Source: Flavobacterium anhuiense
Lineage (GTDB): Bacteria > Bacteroidota > Bacteroidia > Flavobacteriales > Flavobacteriaceae
NCBI RefSeq assembly: GCF_900101855.1
Contig: NZ_FMVC01000009.1
Coordinates: 162,194 to 226,193, forward strand
DNA length: 64,000 nucleotides
Direction: 5' to 3'
Shown here: positions 35,682 to 44,576 of the stretch, in pieces
Layout of the letters: every line of letters starts with the position of its first letter
Numbering within the stretch: the first letter of the stretch is position 1
Notes under the pieces: model-generated
Databases searched by the model: none
What the model was told of the DNA's origin: nothing
Seen by the model: only the letters and a program-made list of their open reading frames with translations
Made by a program: the position numbers and the translations under genes

Positions 35682-37658
35682 TTAAAGCAAACTTTCATCA
35701 ACTAAATTAGGCAAAGTTACTTTCAATAATGGCTCAACTTCCATAGCTCTTTTTATGGCAAAAACAGCACCTTCATTTCTTGCCCAGCTTCGTCTTGAAA
35801 TTCCGTTGTTAACATCCCAGAAAAGCATTGAAGCTAAACGCTTTGAAGCCTCTGTAGAACCATCAAGAACCATACCAAATCCGCCATTTATGACCTCTCC
35901 CCAGCCAACTCCGCCGCCATTATGTATTGATACCCAAGTTGCTCCTCTAAAGCTGTCTCCAATCACGTTATGAATTGCCATATCGGCTGTAAAACGAGAA
36001 CCGTCATATATGTTTGAAGTTTCTCGATAAGGAGAATCTGTTCCAGAAACGTCGTGGTGATCGCGTCCTAGAACCACAGCGCCAATTTCTCCTTTTGCAA
36101 TGGCTTGATTAAAGGCTTCGGCAATTTTGATTCTTCCTTCGGCATCGGCATATAGAATTCGAGCTTGTGAACCAACAACCAATTTATTTTCTTGTGCACC
36201 TTTAATCCATTTAATGTTATCCTGCATTTGCTGCTGAATTTCATTTGGAGCAGTTTCTGCCATTTTTTCTAAAACTTGACAAGCAATAGCATCTGTTTTA
36301 AATAAATCTTCAGGCTTTCCAGAAGTACAAACCCAGCGGAAAGGTCCAAATCCGTAATCGAAACACATTGGCCCCATGATATCCTGAACATAACTTGGAT
36401 ATTTAAAATCAATATTATTTTCAGCCATTACATCAGCTCCGGCACGTGAAGCTTCCAATAAAAAGGCATTTCCGTAGTCAAAAAAGTAAGTTCCTTTTGC
36501 AGTGTGTTTGTTAATGGCATCTGCATGACGGCGTAAGCTTTCTTGAACTTTTTCTTTAAATAAATCTGGATTTTCTGCCATCATTTTGTTAGCATCTTCA
36601 AAAGAAATTCCAACCGGATAATAACCTCCAGCCCAAGGATTATGAAGTGAAGTTTGGTCTGAACCTAAATCAATTTTAATGTTTTCTTGATCAAAACGTT
36701 CCCAAACATCAACCACATTTCCTAAATAAGCGATTGAAACCGTTTCTTTGTTGGCTTTCGCCAAAGCTACTCTGGCAACTAATTCGTCAGTAGAAGTTAC
36801 GACTTCGTTAATCCATCCCTGATCGTGACGGATTTTTGTGATTTTCGGATTTACTTCGGCACAAACCGTAATACAACCTGCAATATTTCCAGCTTTTGGC
36901 TGTGCGCCCGACATTCCGCCAAGACCAGAAGTTACAAATAAACTTCCTTCTGGATTTTGTTTTATTTTTCTGAAACCATTTAAAACCGTAATGGTTGTTC
37001 CGTGTACAATGCCTTGAGGACCAATGTACATGTAACTGCCCGCAGTCATTTGTCCGTATTGCGAAACTCCCAAAGCATTCATTTTTTCCCAATCATCAGG
37101 TTTTGAATAATTCGGGATTACCATTCCGTTTGTAACCACAACTCTTGGCGCTTCTTTGTGCGAAGGAAATAATCCCATTGGGTGGCCAGAATACATCGTT
37201 AAAGTTTGCTCATCTGTCATTTCAGACAGGTATTGCATTGTCAATAAATATTGCGCCCAGTTTTGGAAAACAGCACCGTTTCCTCCATACGTAATTAATT
37301 CATGTGGATGTTGCGCCACAGCATAATCCAAATTGTTCTGAATCATGTGCATAATTGCTTTTGCCTGCAAAGATTTCCCTGGATATTCGTCAATTGGTCT
37401 TGCGTACATTCTATAATCTGGACGAAGACGATACATATAAATACGTCCATATGTTTCTAATTCTTCTGAAAATTCAGGAATTAATTCAGCGTGATGTTTT
37501 GGATCGAAATAGCGTAAAGCATTTTTAAGAGCCAATTTTTTTTCTTCTGCCGAAAGAATTTCTTTTCTTTTTGGAGCGTGATTAATAGCTGGATCGTATT
37601 CCTTTTTTGGTGGTAATATAGATGGTATTCCTTGTTGTATTTGTTCTTTGAAAGTCAT
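35682..37658 (-). CDS. hutU: Urocanate hydratase
   Basis: A 658-residue NAD-dependent lyase converting urocanate to imidazolonepropionate in histidine degradation. Conserved segments include NYAVAQHPHELITYGGNGAVFQNWAQY-like sequence, LFVTSGLGGMSGAQPKAGNIAG and DHHDVSGTDSPYRETSN, with the active-site region FDYGFGPFRWVC. It is about 100 residues longer than the Proteobacterial enzyme, as usual for the Bacteroidota type. No hutH, hutI or hutG is in the window, so the rest of the pathway must be encoded elsewhere. Confidence 0.93.
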   Translation of the reverse strand: MTFKEQIQQGIPSILPPKKEYDPAINHAPKRKEILSAEEKKLALKNALRYFDPKHHAELIPEFSEELETYGRIYMYRLRPDYRMYARPIDEYPGKSLQAKAIMHMIQNNLDYAVAQHPHELITYGGNGAVFQNWAQYLLTMQYLSEMTDEQTLTMYSGHPMGLFPSHKEAPRVVVTNGMVIPNYSKPDDWEKMNALGVSQYGQMTAGSYMYIGPQGIVHGTTITVLNGFRKIKQNPEGSLFVTSGLGGMSGAQPKAGNIAGCITVCAEVNPKITKIRHDQGWINEVVTSTDELVARVALAKANKETVSIAYLGNVVDVWERFDQENIKIDLGSDQTSLHNPWAGGYYPVGISFEDANKMMAENPDLFKEKVQESLRRHADAINKHTAKGTYFFDYGNAFLLEASRAGADVMAENNIDFKYPSYVQDIMGPMCFDYGFGPFRWVCTSGKPEDLFKTDAIACQVLEKMAETAPNEIQQQMQDNIKWIKGAQENKLVVGSQARILYADAEGRIKIAEAFNQAIAKGEIGAVVLGRDHHDVSGTDSPYRETSNIYDGSRFTADMAIHNVIGDSFRGATWVSIHNGGGVGWGEVINGGFGMVLDGSTEASKRLASMLFWDVNNGISRRSWARNEGAVFAIKRAMEVEPLLKVTLPNLVDESLL

Positions 37659-38130
37659 TTTCTTTTGGAGATGCTAAGTTGCTAAGGTTCTAAGATGCTA
37701 AGATATTTTAGCTAGATTAACAACAGATTAATTTTTTGTTTTTTTATAAAATTATGTCGCTCCTCTCGGAGCTGATAAAATAAAGCCTTGGAAAGGCGTA
37801 ATATTTATAGAAAATAATAATCATCCAATATAGAAGCTCCAGCGGAGCGAAATATTAGCCAACGTAATTGGGCCAGAGCGTTAGCGAACAGGCGTAGCAA
37901 TTTGGAATTTATTTTAATTGTCTCATTTTCAAATTGACTCATTGGCAAACTGACACATTTTCTAATTAAAAAAACTAAGGATAACGGATATCCGACCTAT
38001 GATAGGACTTGTGGATTTTAATCCTGAATTTTCGTGAATGGATATCCATATTAATATTTTAGATTGTTGATTTTAGATTTTAGATTAGAATTTGGAATTT
38101 AAAAATTGGAATTTATTTAAACTATCTAAT
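37659..38130. other. Repeat-rich intergenic region upstream of hutU
   Basis: 472 bases without a gene. From left to right: GCTAAGNTNCTAAG-type repeats (37674-37700); an element bounded by TCGCTCC...GGAGCT and AGCTCC...GGAGCGA (about 37755-37852); GAGCGTTAGCGAACAGGCG (37873-37891); AATTGTCTCATTTTCAAATTGACTC-type repeats (about 37917-37965); two GGATATCC palindromes (37985-37994, 38038-38049); and TTTTAGATT-type repeats (38055-38115). No intact ORF is seen. Confidence 0.6.
37755..37852. repeat. Element of about 98 bp with GGAGC-type inverted ends
   Basis: TCGCTCCTCTCGGAGCT at the left is nearly the reverse complement of AGCTCCAGCGGAGCGA at the right. The centre contains CCTTGGAAAGG. It resembles common Bacteroidota intergenic palindromes. 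It is non-coding. Confidence 0.55.
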
Positions 38131-38310
38131 TCATTTCTTTCTTATTTCTCCTGTCCTTTTATCAAATCCATACGGGCAATGACGACAGCCGCTTTTACAG
38201 CAATAACCACGTTTTAAATGATGTTTTTCGGTAAAGCATTTATAACCTTCGGGCGTATAGTAAAAATCTTCTCCTTCGATTAATTTATTTTCATTACTTT
38301 GCTCTTTCAT
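38131..38310 (-). CDS. Small cysteine-rich DUF5522-type protein
   Basis: 59 residues from the ATG at 38310; an in-frame start at 38349 would add a basic, poorly conserved segment. The sequence is dominated by a conserved block with four cysteines: GYKCFTEKHHLKRGYCCKSGCRHCPYGFDKR. The five cysteines (including CC) and histidines suggest a small zinc- or Fe-S-binding knuckle. Proteins of this type are widespread and short in Bacteroidota with no known role. It is cytoplasmic. Confidence 0.75.
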   Translation of the reverse strand: MKEQSNENKLIEGEDFYYTPEGYKCFTEKHHLKRGYCCKSGCRHCPYGFDKRTGEIRKK

Positions 38311-38424
38311 AAATCTGTTTCGCGTTCTTTTTCGAATAATTAAAATCAAAAATAAAAATATTTGATTATGATTTTATTGAAATCGAACAATTTTATAGCT
38401 ACAAATTTATAAATTTTACAGCCA

Positions 38425-38760
38425 ATGTTTCTGATTGTTGCCAAATATTTAATTCCGAAAGGGTATCGAGGAATGGCTGTATTTCCGTTTGTTTTGGTAA
38501 AATATGATTTTGATAAAGCAAATGGAGTTTTTGTTAATCATGAAAAAATACATTTACGTCAGCAATTAGAAATGTTAATTCTTCCATTCTTTATTTGGTA
38601 TGTTTTTGAGTTTTTAATTCGGTTAATTCAATACAAAAACAAAGATTTAGCGTACCGAAACATTAGCTTTGAAAGAGAAGCGTATACAAACGAAACTAAT
38701 TTGAACTATCTCAAAAAGCGATCATTTTTTCAGTTTCTGAATTATATCATATTAAAATGA
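38425..38760 (+). CDS. Small membrane protein with HExxH motif
   Basis: A 111-residue protein. It contains HEKIH (H39, E40, H43) followed by a hydrophobic segment (about 48-68) and then FEREAY with E85. HExxH plus a downstream Glu in an (F)ExxAY context is the zinc-ligand arrangement of gluzincin-type metallopeptidases, and HEKIHLRQQ followed by a membrane helix is reminiscent of membrane-embedded M48/M56-like proteases, only much smaller. The function is unknown. The stop overlaps the ATG of the next gene (ATGA), so translation is coupled. Confidence 0.7.
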   Translation: MFLIVAKYLIPKGYRGMAVFPFVLVKYDFDKANGVFVNHEKIHLRQQLEMLILPFFIWYVFEFLIRLIQYKNKDLAYRNISFEREAYTNETNLNYLKKRSFFQFLNYIILK

Positions 38761-39665
38761 ATCCAGTTTTCAATCAATCCATAAATATTCAATTTCCGAA
38801 TAATATTTCGCTGACAATAAAGCGCGAAGATCTCATTCATCCTTTTGTTTCGGGAAATAAATTCAGAAAGCTGAAATACAATTTGCTTCAGGCGAAAGCT
38901 GAAAATAAAGACACTTTATTGACTTTTGGAGGAGCATTTTCGAACCATATTGCAGCTGTGGCTTATGCAGGAAAAGAGCAAGGTTTTAAAACTATCGGAA
39001 TCATTCGCGGAGACGAACTTTTCGATAAAATTGAAGAAAATCCAACGCTTAAATTTGTTCAAGAAAACGGAATGGAGTTTGAGTTTGTTTCCAGAGAAGA
39101 GTATCGTTTAAAAAGCGAAGCATCTTTTATTGAGAAAATGAAAGACAAGTTTGGTGATTTTTATTTAGTTCCAGAAGGCGGCACAAATGAACTCGCTGTA
39201 AAAGGTTGTGAAGAGATTTTAACAGAAGAAGATTCGGTTTTTGATTACGTTTGCTGTGCGGTTGGAACTGGCGGTACGATTTCGGGATTAATTAATAGTG
39301 TGTTGCCAAATCAGAAAATTTTGGGTTTTCCAGCGTTAAAAGGTGGCTTTTTAAACGATGAAATTCGTATTTTTGCAAAAAAAGATAACTGGAATTTAAT
39401 TTCTGACTATCATTTTGGAGGTTATGGCAAGATAAATTTAGAATTAATTGAATTTATTAATGCTTTTTTTGAAAAAACAAAAGTGCCCTTAGATCCAATT
39501 TATACAGGAAAGATGGTTTTTGGCGTTATAGATTTAATCAGCAAAAATTATTTTCCTGCCCATTCAAAAATTTTACTCATTCACACAGGCGGATTGCAGG
39601 GAATTGACGGAATGAATATAAAGTTGAAGCAGAAGAAATTACCAATACTCAAAACCAATGATTAA
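38757..39665 (+). CDS. PLP-dependent D-cysteine desulfhydrase / ACC deaminase-like enzyme
   Basis: A 302-residue fold-type II PLP enzyme. The Schiff-base lysine is in SGNKFRK (K35). FGGAFSNH and the phosphate-binding CAVGTGGTISGL are present, as is the C-terminal HTGGLQG. These features are shared by 1-aminocyclopropane-1-carboxylate deaminase and D-cysteine desulfhydrase, and sequence alone does not separate them; a desulfhydrase-like role is the safer guess outside plant-associated species. It overlaps the previous gene by 4 bases and the next by 8, inside a tight cluster ending with hemL. Confidence 0.85.
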   Translation: MNPVFNQSINIQFPNNISLTIKREDLIHPFVSGNKFRKLKYNLLQAKAENKDTLLTFGGAFSNHIAAVAYAGKEQGFKTIGIIRGDELFDKIEENPTLKFVQENGMEFEFVSREEYRLKSEASFIEKMKDKFGDFYLVPEGGTNELAVKGCEEILTEEDSVFDYVCCAVGTGGTISGLINSVLPNQKILGFPALKGGFLNDEIRIFAKKDNWNLISDYHFGGYGKINLELIEFINAFFEKTKVPLDPIYTGKMVFGVIDLISKNYFPAHSKILLIHTGGLQGIDGMNIKLKQKKLPILKTND

Positions 39666-40560
39666 AAAAATTGTATTACTTCTCGTAATATTAGCTTTAG
39701 CAAGCTGCTCTTCTAGTAAGCCTGCCATCGCGACGACTAAAAAAGCGGCAGCTGTTCAAACCCGAACGGCTTCAACAAAAAGAAGTACTCCTGCTAAACC
39801 CATCGGTAAAAATTACCCTTCTACAAATAATACAACTGAGGTTATTCAATCTACATCCAAAACAGTTGTTACCAGCGATTTGATTAATAATTATGTGTTG
39901 CAGTATAAAGAAATTGCAATGGGTAATATGAAAACGTACGGAATTCCAGCGAGTATTATTTTGGCGCAGGGAATTTTAGAATCTGGTGCAGGAAGAGGAG
40001 ATCTAGCTGTAGATGCTAATAATCATTTTGGAATAAAATGTCATAATGATTGGTTGGGAGAAAGTGTCCGCCACGACGATGACTCGGCTCAGGAATGTTT
40101 TAGAAAATACCCTCAAGCATCAGAATCGTATAGAGATCACGCTTTATTTTTGGTTGGAAAAAAACGATACGCTAGCTTATTCACTTACGAAAAAGACGAT
40201 TACAAAGCTTGGGCAAAAGGACTTAGAGCTTGTGGATACGCAACAGATCCTAAATATCCTGATAAATTGATCAGTTATATTGAACGATACAATCTGCATC
40301 AATACGATTGTCAGGTTACAGGAAGAAATTATGTGCCAATAAATACTTCGACAGCTCCACCAAAAAAATCATCTTATGATGTCGCTTCTGATCCAAAGAT
40401 CAATATGGATCAATACGATCCGAATATGTATGAGGTTCAAAAAGGAGATACGCTATACTCCATTTCAAAGAAATTCAATCTATTGGTTGAAGATTTAAAA
40501 AGAAAAAATAATCTTACTGATAATGCAATTTCGATCGGACAGAGGTTGAAAGTGAAATAA
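39658..40560 (+). CDS. Lipoprotein N-acetylglucosaminidase with LysM domain
   Basis: A 300-residue lipoprotein (lipobox LASC, C17). A Ser/Thr/Lys-rich linker is followed by a glucosaminidase (GH73-like) domain at about residues 80-215 (IPASIILAQGILESGAGRGDLAVDANNHFGIKC, predicted catalytic Glu in LESG) and one C-terminal LysM repeat (about 256-299, YEVQKGDTLYSISKKF) for peptidoglycan binding. It should trim peptidoglycan in the periplasm. It overlaps the upstream PLP enzyme gene by 8 bases. Confidence 0.88.
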   Translation: MIKKIVLLLVILALASCSSSKPAIATTKKAAAVQTRTASTKRSTPAKPIGKNYPSTNNTTEVIQSTSKTVVTSDLINNYVLQYKEIAMGNMKTYGIPASIILAQGILESGAGRGDLAVDANNHFGIKCHNDWLGESVRHDDDSAQECFRKYPQASESYRDHALFLVGKKRYASLFTYEKDDYKAWAKGLRACGYATDPKYPDKLISYIERYNLHQYDCQVTGRNYVPINTSTAPPKKSSYDVASDPKINMDQYDPNMYEVQKGDTLYSISKKFNLLVEDLKRKNNLTDNAISIGQRLKVK

Positions 40561-40631
40561 GTTTTCAGTTTTACTGTTCAGTTGCAGTTTTCAAACAATC
40601 TAAAATCTAATATCAGAAATCTAATATTATA

Positions 40632-41918
40632 ATGTTATATAAAAGAAGTAGTCAGCTTTTTGCTGAAGCAGAAAAAGTAATTCCGGGAGGAGTAAATTCA
40701 CCAGTAAGAGCGTTTAAAGCGGTTGGCGGAACTCCGATTTTTGTAAAAAGTGCTAAAGGCGCTTATTTATATGATGAAGACGGAAACAAATTAATCGATT
40801 ACATCAACTCTTGGGGACCAATGGTTTTAGGTCATGCGTATCAGCCAGTTGTTGATGCTGTTATTGAAAAAGCTAAACTAGGAACTTCATTTGGGATGCC
40901 AACAGAATTGGAAACTGAAATTGCAGCTTTGGCTGTTTCTATGGTTCCGAATATTGATAAAATTCGTTTTGTAAATTCTGGAACAGAAGCTTGCATGAGT
41001 GCGATTCGTTTGGCTCGCGGATTTACAAAAAGAGATAAAATCATCAAATTTGCAGGCTGTTACCACGGACATTCAGATTCATTTTTGATTCAGGCGGGAA
41101 GTGGAGCTGTAACTTTTGGTTCGCCAAATAGTCCAGGAGTTACACAAGGAACAGCAAAAGATACTTTGTTAGCAAAATATAATGATTTAGAGAATGTAAA
41201 AACTCTAATTGATGCTAATAAAGGAGAAATTGCAGCCATTATTATCGAAGCAGTTGCAGGAAATATGGGTTGTATTCCGCCTGCAAAAGGTTTTCTAGAA
41301 GGTTTAAGAGAATTGTGTACAGCAAACGGAATCTTATTGATTTTTGATGAGGTTATGACAGGTTTCCGTTTAGCGCGTGGTGGAGTCCAGGAATTATACG
41401 GAATTGATGCAGATATCGTGACCTTCGGAAAAGTTATAGGTGGCGGACTTCCAGTTGGAGCTTTCGCAGCTCGTGAAGAAATAATGAATTATTTAGCGCC
41501 TCTTGGACCAGTTTATCAAGCAGGAACATTGTCTGGAAATCCGTTGGCAATGGCTGCTGGATTAGCAATGTTAAAAGCACTTGATTCTGATAGAGAAATT
41601 TTTACCCGTTTAGAAGAAAAAACGGCTTATTTGGAAGCAGGAATCGATAGAGTGTTAAAAGCCAATAATGTTGTGTTTACAATCAATAGAGTAGGTTCTA
41701 TGATTTCTGTTCACTTTGACGCAGATCCTGTTACCGATTTCCAAACGGCTGCAAAAGGAGATAACGAAACGTTTAAGAAATTCTTCCATGGATTATTGCA
41801 AGAAGGCGTTTATATCGCGCCATCTGCATACGAAACGTGGTTTATTACAGATGCATTGACTTACGAAGATTTAGACTTTACCATCAATGCGATAGATAAA
41901 GTATCAAAAACATTTTAA
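40632..41918 (+). CDS. hemL: Glutamate-1-semialdehyde 2,1-aminomutase
   Basis: A 428-residue class III aminotransferase-fold PLP enzyme that makes 5-aminolevulinate in the C5 route of tetrapyrrole synthesis. The Schiff-base lysine K267 is in TFGKVIGGGLPVGAF. Other signature parts are VNSPVRAFKAVGG, NSGTEACMSAIRLARG, CYHGHSD and the GQ/YQAGTLSGNPLAMAAG segment. The length is normal. No hemA or hemB is adjacent. A bidirectional terminator follows. Confidence 0.95.
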   Translation: MLYKRSSQLFAEAEKVIPGGVNSPVRAFKAVGGTPIFVKSAKGAYLYDEDGNKLIDYINSWGPMVLGHAYQPVVDAVIEKAKLGTSFGMPTELETEIAALAVSMVPNIDKIRFVNSGTEACMSAIRLARGFTKRDKIIKFAGCYHGHSDSFLIQAGSGAVTFGSPNSPGVTQGTAKDTLLAKYNDLENVKTLIDANKGEIAAIIIEAVAGNMGCIPPAKGFLEGLRELCTANGILLIFDEVMTGFRLARGGVQELYGIDADIVTFGKVIGGGLPVGAFAAREEIMNYLAPLGPVYQAGTLSGNPLAMAAGLAMLKALDSDREIFTRLEEKTAYLEAGIDRVLKANNVVFTINRVGSMISVHFDADPVTDFQTAAKGDNETFKKFFHGLLQEGVYIAPSAYETWFITDALTYEDLDFTINAIDKVSKTF

Positions 41919-41920
41919 AT

Positions 41921-41955
41921 AAAAAAAGAGGCTTTTAAAAGCCTCTTTTTTTATG
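41921..41955. terminator. Bidirectional intrinsic terminator
   Basis: AAAAGAGGC and GCCTCTTTT arms around TTTTAAAA, flanked by A and T runs, lie between hemL and the convergent gene at 41963. Confidence 0.85.
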
Positions 41956-41962
41956 CGCCAAA

Positions 41963-42403
41963 TTATATTTTATCTTGTTTGCGCTCTTTCATTTTTTCCC
42001 TCATTTTGTCTTTCTTCTCCTCTTGAAGAGCTTTCCATTTTGTGTATTGGTCAGCTTTTAAGATTGATTTCATTTTAGCATCATTTGCTGCGACTTCTTC
42101 TTCCATTTGTTTTTTGAAAGCTGCCTTTTCTTCAGCAGTTGGTTTTGTGTTGCTGTCTTTTTTTTCTTTTCTAGCTTCTCTAAATTTTTCGGCTTTTGCG
42201 CTTCTATCTGCTAAAAGCTGTTTTACCTGTGCTTGCTGGCTAGCATCTAAATTTAATTCTGTAGTCAGTTTTTGAAGCTGTTTCTCATTACGCTGTTCTG
42301 GGGTCATTCTTTCCCTTTGCTCACGCGCTGGTTTTTGATCCATGTCTTGTGCAAAACTTGCTATTCCAACAAATAACATAGCCGCAATTAATAATTTTTT
42401 CAT
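41963..42403 (-). CDS. Secreted charged helical protein (DUF4890 / Spy-like)
   Basis: 146 residues: a signal peptide (about 1-18, ending SFAQ) followed by a highly charged, wholly helical body with the pattern TPEQRNEKQLQKLTTELNLDASQQAQVKQLL. This LTxxQ-like stretch recalls Spy/CpxP periplasmic chaperones, and Bacteroidota relatives fall in DUF4890. The rest is Lys/Glu-rich (KKDKMREKMKERKQDKI). A role in envelope stress or protein folding is suggested by resemblance only. Confidence 0.7.
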   Translation of the reverse strand: MKKLLIAAMLFVGIASFAQDMDQKPAREQRERMTPEQRNEKQLQKLTTELNLDASQQAQVKQLLADRSAKAEKFREARKEKKDSNTKPTAEEKAAFKKQMEEEVAANDAKMKSILKADQYTKWKALQEEKKDKMREKMKERKQDKI

Positions 42404-42592
42404 GTGTTAAGTTTTTTAATTGTTATACAGAGTTAGACTTTTTTAAATAAAACAGGTTTAATGAACTTTGAAAAATTATATCTTTTTTAACAAATTGAAA
42501 AGTAGTTGATTAGCAATTTAGTTAAGTGTGAATTGAAAATATTTTCTTATTTTTAAGGAATAAAGAATTTGAAATGAATTAATTCAAAAAAC

Positions 42593-43594
42593 ATGAATAA
42601 AATTGCCTTTTTCTCTACTCAACCCTACGATAAAACGTTTTTTAATAAATACAATGAAGATTTTGGTTTTCAGTTGGACTTTTTTGAGACACAATTGAAT
42701 CCGCAAACTGTAGCTTTAATTGAAGAATGCGAGATTGTTTGTGTCTTTGTAAATGACATCGTAAACGAAACGGTTATCAATCAATTAGCAGAAAAAAAGG
42801 TAAAAATAATTGCTTTACGCTGTGCTGGATTTAATAATGTTGATTTGGAAGCGGCTAAAAAACATGGAATAAAAGTTTGCCGAGTTCCCGCTTATTCTCC
42901 GCAAGCAGTTGCGGAGCATGCTATGGCGATGATTTTGACTTTAAACAGAAAAACGCATAAAGCTTACAATAGAGTTCGTGAGCAAAATTTTTCTTTAAAC
43001 GGATTATTGGGTTTTGATTTATTCGGAAAAACAATTGGAATTATTGGAACTGGAAATATAGGAAAAGCATTTTCTAAAATTGTATTAGGTTTTGGCTGTA
43101 ATGTTTTGGCTTATGATATTGTCGAAAATGAAGAAATGAAAAAGGACGGCGTTTCTTTTGTGGGTTTAGAAGAAATCTTTAAAGCAAGTGATATTATTTC
43201 GCTTCATTGTCCACTAAATGAACAGACTAAACATGTTATCAATACCACTTCTATTTCTTTTATGAAAGATAGTGTTATGATTATCAATACAAGTCGTGGT
43301 GGCTTGATAGAAACGTCTTCAGTAATTGAAGGTTTAAAAGAAGGAAAAATAGGTTATTTAGGAATTGATGTTTACGAACAGGAGGAAAAATTGTTTTTTA
43401 GAGATCTTTCTGCAGACATTATTCAAGATGATGCGATTCAGCGTTTGATGAGTTTTCCGAATGTTTTGGTAACCGCACATCAGGCGTTTTTTACCAATGA
43501 AGCTTTGACGCAGATTGCTTTGGTGACTTTCAATAATATAAAATCGTTGCTGTCGCAAAATGATATTGAAAATAAAGCTGCATTGCTGGTGTAA
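42593..43594 (+). CDS. D-isomer specific 2-hydroxyacid dehydrogenase (D-lactate dehydrogenase type)
   Basis: A 333-residue NAD-dependent dehydrogenase. The Rossmann motif is GTGNIGKAF, followed by LAYDI, SLHCPLNEQTKHVIN, TSRGGLIETSSVIEGL and the C-terminal catalytic VYEQEEKLFF...HQAFFTNEAL. The VYE...LFF...VIQDD...HQAF segment closely matches E. coli LdhA, so reduction of pyruvate to D-lactate is the likely reaction. The start at ATG 42593 gives a typical length. A lipoprotein gene follows within 30 bases. Confidence 0.85.
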   Translation: MNKIAFFSTQPYDKTFFNKYNEDFGFQLDFFETQLNPQTVALIEECEIVCVFVNDIVNETVINQLAEKKVKIIALRCAGFNNVDLEAAKKHGIKVCRVPAYSPQAVAEHAMAMILTLNRKTHKAYNRVREQNFSLNGLLGFDLFGKTIGIIGTGNIGKAFSKIVLGFGCNVLAYDIVENEEMKKDGVSFVGLEEIFKASDIISLHCPLNEQTKHVINTTSISFMKDSVMIINTSRGGLIETSSVIEGLKEGKIGYLGIDVYEQEEKLFFRDLSADIIQDDAIQRLMSFPNVLVTAHQAFFTNEALTQIALVTFNNIKSLLSQNDIENKAALLV

Positions 43595-43621
43595 ATTATG
43601 ACGAATTTAAAATTTCAAATG

Positions 43622-44215
43622 ATGAAAAATAAGATTTTAATTCTAATCGCAATTTTGGCACTGAGTTCTTGCCAGAATAAAGAAAATTCGAAAAATATTG
43701 TAAAAACGGTTGTTCAAGATACATTGTCTAAAACACTTGGTGGAACGGCAAATTTGAGTGAAGCTACTCCAAAAGAAGATAAAGCAGTAGACTTAATACG
43801 CAAACAATTATTGATTTTATTGAAGAATGATATTCCCGCAATGACTAAAGACGATCGCTATTTTTATTATGATGCTTTCGACTTAAATAATGATAAGAAA
43901 AACGAATATTTGGTTGGTTTTTCAAATTCTTATTTCTGCGGAAGTGGAGGCTGTTCGGGTTATATTTTAAATAATAACGGTACTGTAATAAATCGCTTCA
44001 CGGTAACCGATTTCCCAATTTATGTAACCACTTCATCAACAGAAAAATTTTATGATCTTATATTTGAAAGCGGAGGAAAATTTCATCTTCTAAAAATGAA
44101 AAACGGAAAATATCCTTCCAATCCATCAGTTCAAGAAATCATAAGTGATATTCCAAAAGAGAGTACAAAAGTTTTGGATATTCAAGGAGAGAAATTGGAG
44201 AAGTATTCGTTTTAA
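43622..44215 (+). CDS. Hypothetical lipoprotein
   Basis: 197 residues from ATG 43622, chosen so that the signal begins MKNKILILIAILALSSC (lipobox LSSC, C17); upstream starts only add non-signal residues. The body has FYYDAFDLNNDKKNEYLVGFSNSYFCGSGGCSGYIL. The D-x-N-x-D-x-K stretch looks like a calcium-binding or integrin-like DLNND loop, with a nearby CGSGGC pair. I cannot assign a family with confidence. It sits 27 bases after the dehydrogenase and shares its strand. Confidence 0.65.
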   Translation: MKNKILILIAILALSSCQNKENSKNIVKTVVQDTLSKTLGGTANLSEATPKEDKAVDLIRKQLLILLKNDIPAMTKDDRYFYYDAFDLNNDKKNEYLVGFSNSYFCGSGGCSGYILNNNGTVINRFTVTDFPIYVTTSSTEKFYDLIFESGGKFHLLKMKNGKYPSNPSVQEIISDIPKESTKVLDIQGEKLEKYSF

Positions 44216-44231
44216 TCAGATTATTTTAAAT

Positions 44232-44272
44232 AGAAAACCCGACAGTTAAAAAATCTGTCGGGTTTATTTTTT
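44232..44272. terminator. Bidirectional intrinsic terminator
   Basis: AAACCCGACAG (44235-44245) and CTGTCGGGTTT (44255-44265) form a perfect stem, with T-rich and A-rich flanks. It lies between convergent genes. Confidence 0.85.
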
Positions 44273-44576
44273 ATTTTTTTAGAATTTTAGAAAGGATTTT
44301 GGGATTTCTTCTGTTATCCCAAAATGCTATAACAATTAATTCTTTTGGAGTTACTTTATAAAAGATATTATAATGGCCTAACGTTGAGGATCTGATATCT
44401 GGAAAGCTGGTTTTAACATAAATCTCAGGATTTTCAACTAAGAATTTAGTTCTTTGTGTTATTTCTAAAACTAATTTTCTTGAATACGTTTTTGACTTGT
44501 TTCTTCTGTTCCAATAATTCAATATTTTTCTTCTTTGATTAACTGCGGCATTAGTCCAAATTATTCTGACAGCCAT
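44271..44576 (-). CDS. Type II toxin, RelE/ParE superfamily
   Basis: A 101-residue small basic protein with the RelE/ParE pattern: IIWTNAAVNQRRKILNYWNRRNK at the N-terminus and the C-terminal LGHYNIFYKVTPKELIVIAFWDNRRNPKIL. ParE-like toxins poison gyrase and RelE-like ones cleave mRNA on the ribosome; the sequence does not settle which. It overlaps the 3' end of the antitoxin gene by 16 bases, the usual coupling. Confidence 0.85.
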   Translation of the reverse strand: MAVRIIWTNAAVNQRRKILNYWNRRNKSKTYSRKLVLEITQRTKFLVENPEIYVKTSFPDIRSSTLGHYNIFYKVTPKELIVIAFWDNRRNPKILSKILKK

